Of a DNA stretch of 15,054 nt, positions 1 to 6,894 are shown piece after piece; position 1 is the stretch's first letter, and each line of letters opens with the position of its first letter. The stretch is from Flavobacteriaceae bacterium (GTDB lineage Bacteria > Bacteroidota > Bacteroidia > Flavobacteriales > Flavobacteriaceae): assembly GCA_949507465.1 (NCBI GenBank), contig CATEMS010000171.1:1-15054 (forward strand). Direction: 5' to 3'. The notes beneath the pieces were generated by a model. The model worked only from the letters and a program-made list of their open reading frames with translations, did no database searches and was not told where the DNA came from. The position numbers and the translations under genes were made by a program.

Positions 1-60
1 TACACAATCTTTTGTGGTTTACACCAAAGCAGTGGGAACATTGGGGCTTAGTATATCTCA

Positions 61-73
61 AACCTGCAAGGTT
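61..73 (-). terminator. Small hairpin just past the choice-of-anchor B gene (possible weak terminator)
   Basis: A perfect 5-bp inverted repeat, AACCT-GCA-AGGTT, lies 2 bp beyond the stop codon of the minus-strand surface-protein gene. The stem is short and no T-run follows it on the minus strand, so it is at best a weak transcription end or an RNA 3'-end stabiliser. Nothing else is recognisable in bases 1-75. Confidence 0.2.
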
Positions 74-75
74 GG

Positions 76-1503
76 TTACTCTACTAGAAACTTTTTTGTA
101 AGAGTATGGTTTATCCTAACCAAATACATTCCTTTTGAGAGTGTGGAGACATCAATGTTAAATACATCTTGTAGCTTTTGAGTTTCAAATAGTACCTTAC
201 CAGATATATCAGCAATTGAAATGTTAAATACATCTTGATTTGGAGCTTCGATAGTTAGTATGTCACGACTAGGATTTGGATACATAGAAACTTCAATGGC
301 ACTTATGTCTGTACCTGCAAGACTACTATCTCTAATGAGTAACATACCAGGGACAAAATCTTCGTCTGAATAGCGGAGCGTAGTTACCAAAACAGTACCG
401 CTCTCAAAATAAGGGTATACATTCCAAGCACCGTTATATCCTGCATTATTTGATGAGGGATAGACATCAAAAAATCCAGTTTCTTGAAAATTTTGGCTAT
501 CTATACCACTTATATCTATCATCCTAACTCCAGCAGTATAGTTGGCCAAATAATAGGTATCCCCTTTTACATATCCATTATGATCTGTGGCTGCTGTGGG
601 ACCTTCATACTCAAAATGCAATTCTGGATTATCTAAATCTTGCAGATCAAATACAATACTTCTGGTGTTGAAGCCCAAATTAATTTCATCAATTTCATCG
701 CCTAAAATAAAATAACGATGGTCCTGGGTAGACCAACCTTGGTGGGTATAAACAGTATTAGAATAGGTCATAGTAGCAATAGATTGTGGATTGGATTTAT
801 CTGTAATATCCACAATAGAAACAAATGAGGTATTGCTACCAATATAAATTTCTCTTGAAGTGTAATCAGTGTCTGGGCCATTGTAGATTACAACCTGACC
901 ATCATGAGAGTAAGAATCTGTGGCAAATCCTCCGGCGGGTATTGGATTTAATGGATTTGAAATATCTACAAAATGAGGCCCACCATTGTAAGTGGAGCTC
1001 CCTACGCCATATGCATAGCCTGAGCTTTCATTGATCACAACATTATGTGCACTACCAAAACCGTCGTAATGTGCATCTACAGTAAAATGTACAGGAGCAT
1101 TAGTGACATCCCGTAATCTAGTTAAATCAAAAACTTGCATGCCATGTCCAGGGGCCTCACTAACAACAAAGGCATAATTTTGATAGGTTTTTATGTCTCT
1201 CCAAAGACTTGGATCAGTATGTGTGTCTAGTTTTCCTAGATAAATTGGATTTACCGGATCGTCAATATTCACAAATGCGGTGCCATCAAACAACCCAATT
1301 AATGCATACTCAGAACCCGTATCAGGATCTGTCCAACCCCATGAGTCATTTGCATTGGTTGAATCAAATTCTGATACACTAATTTGAGAAAGAAGATCAT
1401 ATCCATTACAGGGGTAGTTTCCTGCCATCCCGTTTTGGCAGGGGGTTTGACCATAAATGGATACAGCAAAACAAAGTAAAAATAAGGGCATGTAATTTTT
1501 CAT
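76..1503 (-). CDS. Secreted choice-of-anchor B family beta-propeller protein with T9SS sorting tail
   Basis: This 475-residue protein is probably exported to the cell surface or medium by the type IX secretion system. Residues 1-18 form a Sec signal peptide ending in YGQ. The body (about 20-400) has repeated blade-like segments of the form V(D/N)I.(D/N)..NP, seen near residues 78-86, 178-187, 231-239 and 285-293, matching the choice-of-anchor B family of LVIVD-like propellers. Residues about 405-475 are a type A T9SS C-terminal domain: it opens with YPNPS, has a central DISGKVL and ends in GMYLVRI...KKFLVE. The start is the only ATG next to the signal peptide. No catalytic motif is visible and the ligand is unknown. 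It lies 65 bp downstream of the SGNH-like gene on the same strand, so it may be co-transcribed, although the gap could hold its own promoter. Family and secretion route are well supported; the role is not. Confidence 0.9.
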   Translation of the reverse strand: MKNYMPLFLLCFAVSIYGQTPCQNGMAGNYPCNGYDLLSQISVSEFDSTNANDSWGWTDPDTGSEYALIGLFDGTAFVNIDDPVNPIYLGKLDTHTDPSLWRDIKTYQNYAFVVSEAPGHGMQVFDLTRLRDVTNAPVHFTVDAHYDGFGSAHNVVINESSGYAYGVGSSTYNGGPHFVDISNPLNPIPAGGFATDSYSHDGQVVIYNGPDTDYTSREIYIGSNTSFVSIVDITDKSNPQSIATMTYSNTVYTHQGWSTQDHRYFILGDEIDEINLGFNTRSIVFDLQDLDNPELHFEYEGPTAATDHNGYVKGDTYYLANYTAGVRMIDISGIDSQNFQETGFFDVYPSSNNAGYNGAWNVYPYFESGTVLVTTLRYSDEDFVPGMLLIRDSSLAGTDISAIEVSMYPNPSRDILTIEAPNQDVFNISIADISGKVLFETQKLQDVFNIDVSTLSKGMYLVRINHTLTKKFLVE

Positions 1504-1568
1504 TCTATTTTTTTTAGCAATTTGGCTCTATTTTAATTAGTATCCAAGGGTTTTTACTCACATTTATA

Positions 1569-2498
1569 TCACAAACAATAAAAAGTATTTTCAATGTAAT
1601 TATCTACTAACAAACTACATTTTTTAGCCCCTTGATTGGTCAGGTGATCTGCATCTCTTAGATCTTGTTTTTCAAACAAAGGATTTGTACTTAAATCCAA
1701 ATAAAAAACATTGTCATTTTTCAAGGTCAACGCGCTGAGAACAGATTTAATTTTCTCTTTTTTCTTTGTATCGAGCAGATCATAATAGGTAGGATATACA
1801 GGCATTTCAACCAAAACTACTTGTACCCCATACTGCGCACACAAAGCAACGATTCTTTCTAGCCTTGCTGTGTTATGTTTAAAATCTAAACTATTGTCCT
1901 CATGCTTATTGGCAATTAGTTTAGAAATTGCCTCTTTATCCTTTACAATATTAGACGCATCTTGTTTTCCATACCCAAGGGGTGTGGTATTTATGATGGT
2001 GTGGTATTTATGATACTTGTGTACTAAAGCCATCGATTTTTCAAAACGCTGTATGAGGGCCATGCTGTAACTTTGTGGGTTCCATAAAGAAATACTTGGC
2101 GCCCTAACTCCCATTTGATGGTAATAAAAATACTTCCGCCAATTGCTCTCAAGATCATTCTCTTTTGCAGAAAGTGTAAAGTAACTGATATTTATAAGTA
2201 CCGTTTTAAGTGCTGGTAGGTTGGCAATGTGTTTTTCTAGGAGTAATTCGTCTATAAGTAAAGACTGACTGATGTTTGAGAGGTTAAACGTAGGGCTATT
2301 AAAATACACAGGGTTTATGCCATAAAAGGCATGAGAATCTCCCATAACAAGGGTTTGAGTGTATGGGGCAACTTTTTGTAATTGTTGGTATTTGTAACTA
2401 TACGTAGTTGGGGCCTGTCTGTAAAAAACTTCAAGGGCTAGCCACACTAAAAAAAGTGGGAGTACAAACAAGGCTATTTTTGTATATAATTTACCCAT
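1569..2498 (-). CDS. Membrane-anchored SGNH-like protein, probable AlgJ/AlgX-type partner of the MBOAT acyltransferase
   Basis: This 309-residue protein has one N-terminal membrane segment (about 8-25), which would put the rest in the periplasm. It carries the two hallmarks of the SGNH/GDSL fold. The first is V-M-G-D-S-H (residues 51-56), with Ser55 as the candidate nucleophile. The second is D-A-D-H (282-285), giving the Asp282/His285 of block V. The start codon overlaps the MBOAT stop by one base (TAATG), so translation is probably coupled. The pairing suggests the MBOAT protein passes an acyl (usually acetyl) group across the membrane and this protein places it on a glycan, as in alginate acetylation. 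The polymer here is unknown because no polysaccharide biosynthesis gene is in view. Residues about 160-173 are encoded by a perfect 17-bp tandem duplication (1981-2014) read in two frames. Function rests on motifs and context. Confidence 0.75.
   Translation of the reverse strand: MGKLYTKIALFVLPLFLVWLALEVFYRQAPTTYSYKYQQLQKVAPYTQTLVMGDSHAFYGINPVYFNSPTFNLSNISQSLLIDELLLEKHIANLPALKTVLINISYFTLSAKENDLESNWRKYFYYHQMGVRAPSISLWNPQSYSMALIQRFEKSMALVHKYHKYHTIINTTPLGYGKQDASNIVKDKEAISKLIANKHEDNSLDFKHNTARLERIVALCAQYGVQVVLVEMPVYPTYYDLLDTKKKEKIKSVLSALTLKNDNVFYLDLSTNPLFEKQDLRDADHLTNQGAKKCSLLVDNYIENTFYCL
1981..2014. repeat. Perfect 17-bp tandem duplication inside the SGNH-like gene
   Basis: The unit ggtgtggtatttatgat occurs twice head-to-tail, at 1981-1997 and 1998-2014, with no mismatch. 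The repeat does not extend on either side. Because 17 is not a multiple of three, the two copies are translated in different frames (roughly YHKYHT, then IINTTP). Conceptually removing one copy gives a TAA within about ten codons. Adding a third copy gives a TAA inside that copy. Only the two-copy state keeps the 309-residue frame through to the DADH motif. Confidence 0.95.
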
Positions 2499-3916
2499 TA
2501 AAATTGAAAATAAATAAACGGTTGCAGATCACCAGCATAATAAAATACAGCAAAGCAAACAAGGTAGTACAAACAATACCTGATGGGTCTAGACAAATGA
2601 GAAACATCAAGAACATGTTCTTTGTGGCGCTGTAACCACTCGCAAAACATATATATGAAAATTAACACAAGTGCACTTCTAGATACCATCGGCATGGTAA
2701 AAAAACTTGATGAAAAAATAATATCTATATAGGTAAAGGCATCTGTAAGTGTTGGAGCTCTAAAAAACACCCAGGCCAGAACAACCATGCAAAAAGTCAC
2801 ACCTATGTTAAGCAATTGCCGCCAAATTGCTACAGGCGCTAAAGGTGTTGGGGTTTTATATTTCTTATGCATTATAAGTACAGGAATTACAAGAAGCGCA
2901 TGAACAGCTCCCCAAAAAACAAAGGTCAAATTTGCACCATGCCAGAGACCACTTACCAAAAAAACAATAAAAATATTTAACACCAATCTGGTATTTGATA
3001 CTCTACTACCACCAAGGGGTATATACACATAATCTCTAAACCAACTAGATAGAGAGATATGCCACCGCTTCCAAAACTCAGACATATTTTGAGATAAATA
3101 AGGAAAATTAAAGTTTTTCATCAAGTCAAAACCTAGCAAGCGGGAACTTCCGATAGCAATGTCACTATAGCCAGAAAAATCACCATAAATTTGAAAAGCA
3201 AAAAACACAGCCCCTGCAAAGAGTGTGCTTCCAGATTGGGTAGGATACGTATCAAATATTTGATTTGCCAGTAGGGCACAATTGTCTGCAATAACCATTT
3301 TTTTAAATAGACCTCCAAGTATGAGTCTTAGACCATCTACTTGGCTTGAGTAATCAAATTTTCTTTTTTTGGAAAACTGAGGCAATAATCTAGAGGCCCT
3401 TTCTATAGGTCCTGCTACTAATTGAGGGAAAAAAGAAACAAATGCAAAAAAGACCACAATATTCTTGGTAGGCTTTATTTTTTGGTGGTATAAATCTAGA
3501 GTATAACTTAGGGTTTGGAAGGTGTAAAAGCTTATTCCTACAGGGAGTATAATTGAAATACTTGTTGTTTGTATCTGTGTTCCAAAAAGTGAAAACACGT
3601 CAGAAAAAGTATCTATAAAAAAATTAAAATACTTGAATGCAAATAAAAGACCTAGATTAAACACAAGAGAGCAACCAAGTAATCTTTTTCTGTTTTTTTG
3701 AGATACAACCCTTTCAAATTGAAGACCAATAAGATAATCTACAATTGAACTTAAAAAAATCAATCCTAAAAATCGCCAATCCCAACAAGCATAAAAAAAA
3801 TAGCTTACAAGAACAATAAAAATATTTTGAAGTCTGAGGGAATTTTTAAAAACCCCCCAATACAATAGCAATACTATTGGCAAAAAAACAGCAAAATCAA
3901 CAGTATTAAATAACAC
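2498..3916 (-). CDS. MBOAT family membrane-bound O-acyltransferase (AlgI-like)
   Basis: This 472-residue polytopic inner-membrane protein belongs to the membrane-bound O-acyltransferase family, whose bacterial members (AlgI, DltB, PatA) move acyl groups to extracytoplasmic acceptors. Diagnostic stretches are PVGISFYTFQTLSY (about 125-138), PQLVAGPIERA (164-174), the W-K-R-W-H-I-S-L-S-S-W-F-R-D-Y segment (282-297) and S-G-L-W-H-G-A-N (322-329). His326 is the expected catalytic histidine and His286 is the second conserved one. Length fits AlgI-like members. The start is GTG at 3916: the next upstream in-frame codons run into a stop, and MLFN..DF is a usual beginning for the family. It is the first gene of the minus-strand cluster, with a TATATTTG promoter element about 26 bp upstream. 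Its stop shares one base with the start of the SGNH-like partner. The acceptor polymer cannot be told from this window. Confidence 0.92.
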   Translation of the reverse strand: MLFNTVDFAVFLPIVLLLYWGVFKNSLRLQNIFIVLVSYFFYACWDWRFLGLIFLSSIVDYLIGLQFERVVSQKNRKRLLGCSLVFNLGLLFAFKYFNFFIDTFSDVFSLFGTQIQTTSISIILPVGISFYTFQTLSYTLDLYHQKIKPTKNIVVFFAFVSFFPQLVAGPIERASRLLPQFSKKRKFDYSSQVDGLRLILGGLFKKMVIADNCALLANQIFDTYPTQSGSTLFAGAVFFAFQIYGDFSGYSDIAIGSSRLLGFDLMKNFNFPYLSQNMSEFWKRWHISLSSWFRDYVYIPLGGSRVSNTRLVLNIFIVFLVSGLWHGANLTFVFWGAVHALLVIPVLIMHKKYKTPTPLAPVAIWRQLLNIGVTFCMVVLAWVFFRAPTLTDAFTYIDIIFSSSFFTMPMVSRSALVLIFIYMFCEWLQRHKEHVLDVSHLSRPIRYCLYYLVCFAVFYYAGDLQPFIYFQF

Positions 3917-3941
3917 ACTATTTGTTTAAAAACGATATAAT

Positions 3942-3949
3942 CAAATATA
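3942..3949 (-). promoter_or_regulatory. Putative -7 promoter element of the MBOAT/SGNH operon
   Basis: On the minus strand this reads TATATTTG, an exact match to the Bacteroidetes primary sigma factor -7 consensus TAnnTTTG. It lies 25 bp before the GTG start, which would leave a leader of about 20 nt. No clear -33 TTG was found at the usual distance, so this is a motif match only. Confidence 0.5.
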
Positions 3950-4028
3950 TTATATATTGGTCTAAAAGTAACACCTTATCAGAAAAGAAAAAATGCTGTA
4001 CTTTTAAACAAATTAAAACATACTTACC

Positions 4029-4121
4029 ATGAAATTTTAAAACCTTTTTCTACTTTTAGTATTATCTAGTCTCTCTTGTGCGGCTCAAAACAACCTCAGC
4101 TCTATCACTCAAAAAGATGGA
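4029..4121 (+). pseudogene. Disrupted signal-peptide region of the fibre-tail-like gene (in-frame TAA at codon 4)
   Basis: Reading from ATG 4029 in the frame of the downstream coding region gives M-K-F-stop, with TAA at 4038-4040. It then continues as NLFLLLVLSSLSCAAQ, a textbook hydrophobic signal peptide ending in a C-A-A/Q cleavage site, and runs without a break into the conserved domain that follows. No ATG, GTG or TTG lies between the TAA and ATG 4122. Deleting one base of the TTTTAAAA run does not repair the frame, whereas a single substitution of the TAA would. This is either a real nonsense mutation or a base-call error. A near-consensus -7 element (TACTTTTA, 3999-4006) precedes ATG 4029 and supports it as the original start. 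Confidence 0.7.
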
Positions 4122-4496
4122 ATGATTGGTATTGGCACTAGTGAGCCAGACCAAAAACTAACGGTCAGAGGAAAAATACACACCCAAGAAATATTGGTAG
4201 ACCTCAACGGAGCAGTTGCTCCAGATTATGTGTTTGAAAAATATTACTTAGGACATTCTTACCTAAAAAGCAATTATAAACTACTTGATTTAAAAAGCCT
4301 TGAGGCATTTTTAAAACAAAATCATCATTTGCCTGCAATTCCAAGTGCTCAAAAATTAAACCAAGAGGGACTTGAGCTTAAAAAAATGAATTTGCTACTA
4401 CTTCAAAAAATTGAAGAACTTACCCTCTACACCTTAGAGCAGCAACATCAACTTGATATGTTGCAAGATCAAATACAACTTTTAACCAAACAATAG
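4122..4496 (+). CDS. Short fibre-tail-like surface protein with C-terminal coiled coil; exported only if the upstream TAA is not real
   Basis: The open frame from ATG 4122 gives 124 residues. It begins IGIGTSEPDQKLTVRG, the repeat that ends the stalk of many Bacteroidota tail-fibre-like surface proteins. The conserved stretch follows: VDLNGAVAPDYVFEKYY (about 28-44), the L-K-S-L-E-A-F/HHLPAIPSA segment (57-76) and a leucine-rich coiled coil (about 84-124). Homologues usually place this module after a signal peptide and a long beta-rich region. Here almost nothing precedes it: even with the disrupted upstream part restored, the mature protein would be about 136 residues. ATG 4122 itself encodes no signal peptide, so a product started there would stay in the cytoplasm. 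The stop is 2 bp before the protease start, implying one transcript. The coding region is plainly real; whether it is expressed as a functional surface protein is doubtful. Confidence 0.65.
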   Translation: MIGIGTSEPDQKLTVRGKIHTQEILVDLNGAVAPDYVFEKYYLGHSYLKSNYKLLDLKSLEAFLKQNHHLPAIPSAQKLNQEGLELKKMNLLLLQKIEELTLYTLEQQHQLDMLQDQIQLLTKQ

Positions 4497-4498
4497 TA

Positions 4499-6166
4499 AT
4501 GAAACCCATTGCAACAATCATTTTGCTAACGAGTTTTTGGCTAGGTTGGTCTCAACAAAACACAGCAGAATTTGAGCGCCTTTATTTTCATGTAAATATC
4601 TCGAATGCTCAGACTCTAAAAATTAGTACAAAAAAAGACAATACTATTGCCGTGCATAGCATGGCTAGTGACAAGGAAACTCAGATTTATGAGCTATACA
4701 ATGTATTTACATTTAAAAAAGCGTACCCAAACACTAAGCGTGATCTATTGAAAACGGTATATACCATAAGTACCGATAATCCAGAATTGTTAGGGTCGCT
4801 CCAGTATCATTTTCCGGATAAATATACCAGAGTTGGTCAGTTCTTTACAACAGAAAATGCCTATTACCCGAATGATTACGGTACCACCAGCCCAATTGAA
4901 AATCTTGGAGCACCATATCCCGCCTATGATCTTGATATGATAATGGCTCCAGAGGCCTGGGGTATTACAAAGGGGGATAAAAAAGTAGTTGTTGGAATTT
5001 CTGACTCTAAGATAGATTCATTAGATCCAGATTTTAAAGGTCGGGTAAGCTCCTATATTAAATACAACAAGGCAAGTAAAGGTATTGGATGTGCCCACGG
5101 ATCTAGTGTTGCTGCTATTGCTGTTGCCACCATGGACAATGGCTATGGCAGAGCTGGTATTTGTGCTAATTGTGATGTTGTTGTAAATGACTACGGAAAT
5201 TTCAACGATATCGAACAGCTTGTTGCTGCTGGAGCAAGGGTGATTAATGCCAGCTGGGCAAAGTGTTCGATGGGCGGCAAGTACAAAGAAAATATTCAAG
5301 AACGTATCAAGGAGATGTATGATGATGGTATCATAATTGTGGCTGGAGCAGGAAACGGAAGAGATTGTAATAAAGATGGTAAGAAATTGGGAGATTCTCT
5401 TTATCCTGCCTCCTTTGAAAGAGTTCTTTCTGTATCTGGAGTATATACCATAAACAGAGAAACTACAGATCAAGTATTTGAACATCAAGGCAGAAACCTA
5501 ACCAAACAAGTAAAAGACAGAAGGGCTGGTTATTTTTATGTAGCAGAGGATGGCACCCTAAGCCCTACAGAAATTGAAAAAGGAGTGCAAATGAACAAGG
5601 CTGTAGATTTGGTAGCCCCAAGAGAGGGCTATTTACTGGGCCACGACATTTGTGGAGAAAAAACAGTCTATGGAGGCGCATCCTCTAGTGCCGCTCCTAT
5701 GGTAACTGGTATTATTGGGCTCATGTGGTCTGTTAATTATTGCCTGAGTTCTTATGAGGTAGAAAGTATTCTAAAATTATCTTCAAAAGAAGTTGAAACA
5801 CTCACAGGTAACCAACCCTACAAAGGTCTTATGGGTGCTGGAAGAGTGAACGCATACCGCGCAGTTAAAATGTCTGAACAGATGAAAGACCCCCTTGGAA
5901 AGGTAGTTATAAGCAATCGAGATTTTTATAGATTTGATTTCACTCTCTCCAGTGTACAAAACACAATAGAGATAAAAAACCAAAGCTTTAGAGATGACAC
6001 TACCGTAGATTTTAAAGCAAAAAATAAAATTATTGTAAAGCCAGGAACTCACTTAAAACCGAATACAAATGGGTTTGTAAAACTCGCTATTGATCCAAAG
6101 ATTAGCTCCCAGCAGTGCAGTCCATCACCCGTTAAAAAGTATACCTCTTATAAAGAAGATAACTAA
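4499..6166 (+). CDS. Secreted S8 (subtilisin-like) serine peptidase with divergent catalytic motifs
   Basis: This 555-residue protein has a signal peptide (residues 1-18, ending GWS/QQ), an N-terminal region to about 145 that may act as a propeptide, and a subtilisin catalytic domain (about 150-460). The triad is in order: Asp169 in I-S-D-S-K-I-D, His200 in C-A-H-G-S-S-V-A, and Ser396 in GGASSSAAPMVTG. Asn286 in G-A-G-N-G fits the oxyanion position. The motifs are unusual: DSK in place of DSG/DTG, HGSS in place of HGTH, and SSSAAP in place of TSMASP. All catalytic residues are nevertheless kept. The C-terminal part (about 485-532) has the V.F.A.N.I...PGTHLKPN pattern of small beta-stack domains common in Bacteroidota exoproteins. 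No T9SS tail is evident. Several cysteines suggest disulfides outside the cytoplasm. It starts 2 bp after the fibre-tail-like gene, so the two probably share a transcript. Substrate unknown. Confidence 0.88.
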   Translation: MKPIATIILLTSFWLGWSQQNTAEFERLYFHVNISNAQTLKISTKKDNTIAVHSMASDKETQIYELYNVFTFKKAYPNTKRDLLKTVYTISTDNPELLGSLQYHFPDKYTRVGQFFTTENAYYPNDYGTTSPIENLGAPYPAYDLDMIMAPEAWGITKGDKKVVVGISDSKIDSLDPDFKGRVSSYIKYNKASKGIGCAHGSSVAAIAVATMDNGYGRAGICANCDVVVNDYGNFNDIEQLVAAGARVINASWAKCSMGGKYKENIQERIKEMYDDGIIIVAGAGNGRDCNKDGKKLGDSLYPASFERVLSVSGVYTINRETTDQVFEHQGRNLTKQVKDRRAGYFYVAEDGTLSPTEIEKGVQMNKAVDLVAPREGYLLGHDICGEKTVYGGASSSAAPMVTGIIGLMWSVNYCLSSYEVESILKLSSKEVETLTGNQPYKGLMGAGRVNAYRAVKMSEQMKDPLGKVVISNRDFYRFDFTLSSVQNTIEIKNQSFRDDTTVDFKAKNKIIVKPGTHLKPNTNGFVKLAIDPKISSQQCSPSPVKKYTSYKEDN

Positions 6167-6176
6167 CACTTTCTAT

Positions 6177-6184
6177 TATATTTG
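6177..6184 (+). promoter_or_regulatory. Putative -7 promoter element of ftsE
   Basis: TATATTTG is an exact match to TAnnTTTG and ends 16 bp before the ftsE ATG. It lies in the 34-bp gap after the protease gene, so ftsE is probably transcribed separately from it. No -33 TTG is obvious. Confidence 0.45.
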
Positions 6185-6200
6185 TTAAAAATACCAGTAG

Positions 6201-6884
6201 ATGTCTCAAGCAGTTTTAGAACTTACAAATGCCTCTATTTTTCAGAAGGAAAATTTAATTTTAGATAATGTGTCTATCCGCATAGACAAGGGTGAGTTTG
6301 TATATCTTATTGGTAAAACTGGAACTGGTAAAAGTAGTTTTATGAAAACCCTCTATGGTGATCTTCCATTGAGTGAGGGAGATGGTCATATTGTTGGGTA
6401 TGATTTACCCACATTAAAAGAAAAGGACATCCCTTTTTTAAGAAGAAAATTAGGAGTGGTTTTTCAAGATTTCAAACTTCTGAATGATCGTACAGTAAAA
6501 GAAAATTTATTTTTTGTTCTAAATGCTACAGGTTGGAAAGACAAAACACAAATGAATCTCAAAATTGATCAGGTATTAGATAAAGTTGGCATGAAATCCA
6601 AAAATTTAAAATACCCCTATGAGTTATCTGGTGGAGAGCAACAACGTATTGCCATTGCAAGAGCGCTTCTAAACGACCCAGAACTCATCCTAGCAGATGA
6701 GCCTACCGGTAATCTTGATCCACAAACCAGTGTTGAGGTCATGGAGGTATTGCAAGAAATTAACAACAACGGCAATACAATTTTAATGGCTACACACGAT
6801 TATGCCCTGCTGTTAAAATACCCTTCAAAAACTCTAAAGTGTGACCAAGGACAACTCTTTGAGGTTGTACAAAAAACAGTGTAG
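6201..6884 (+). CDS. ftsE: Cell-division ABC transporter ATP-binding protein FtsE
   Basis: This 227-residue ATPase has a full ABC nucleotide-binding domain: Walker A GKTGTGKS (38-45), Q-loop Gln89 in V-F-Q-D-F-K-L-L, signature LSGGEQQ (142-148), Walker B L-I-L-A-D-E (162-167) followed by PTGNLDP, and switch His199 in A-T-H-D. The Q-loop context FQDFKLL, the overall length and the lack of any extra domain match FtsE. FtsE pairs with the membrane protein FtsX and couples ATP hydrolysis to activation of cell-wall hydrolases at the division site. FtsX is not in this window, so the pair is split, if ftsX exists elsewhere. The gene converges on mltG with only 7 bp between the stop codons. A LolD/MacB-type exporter ATPase is the main alternative identity, but FtsE fits better. 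Confidence 0.85.
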   Translation: MSQAVLELTNASIFQKENLILDNVSIRIDKGEFVYLIGKTGTGKSSFMKTLYGDLPLSEGDGHIVGYDLPTLKEKDIPFLRRKLGVVFQDFKLLNDRTVKENLFFVLNATGWKDKTQMNLKIDQVLDKVGMKSKNLKYPYELSGGEQQRIAIARALLNDPELILADEPTGNLDPQTSVEVMEVLQEINNNGNTILMATHDYALLLKYPSKTLKCDQGQLFEVVQKTV

Positions 6885-6894
6885 TTAAAAACTA
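6882..6894. terminator. Tiny symmetric hairpin spanning both stop codons of ftsE and mltG
   Basis: TAGTT-AAA-AACTA is a 5-bp palindrome that contains the TAG of ftsE at one end and, on the other strand, the TAG of mltG. It could mark a bidirectional transcript end. The stem is too weak and AT-rich to be convincing and may simply reflect two facing stop codons. Confidence 0.2.

Noticed and set aside
4029..4060. Frameshift rather than substitution as the cause of the broken signal peptide
   Set aside because: Removing one T or A from the TTTTAAAA run leads to another stop (TAG) within a few codons and loses the hydrophobic segment. A substitution at the TAA restores everything.
5021..5488. 155-codon minus-strand open frame inside the protease gene
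   Set aside because: It is fully antisense to a clearly conserved catalytic domain, with no recognisable motif and no promoter. It is a shadow frame.
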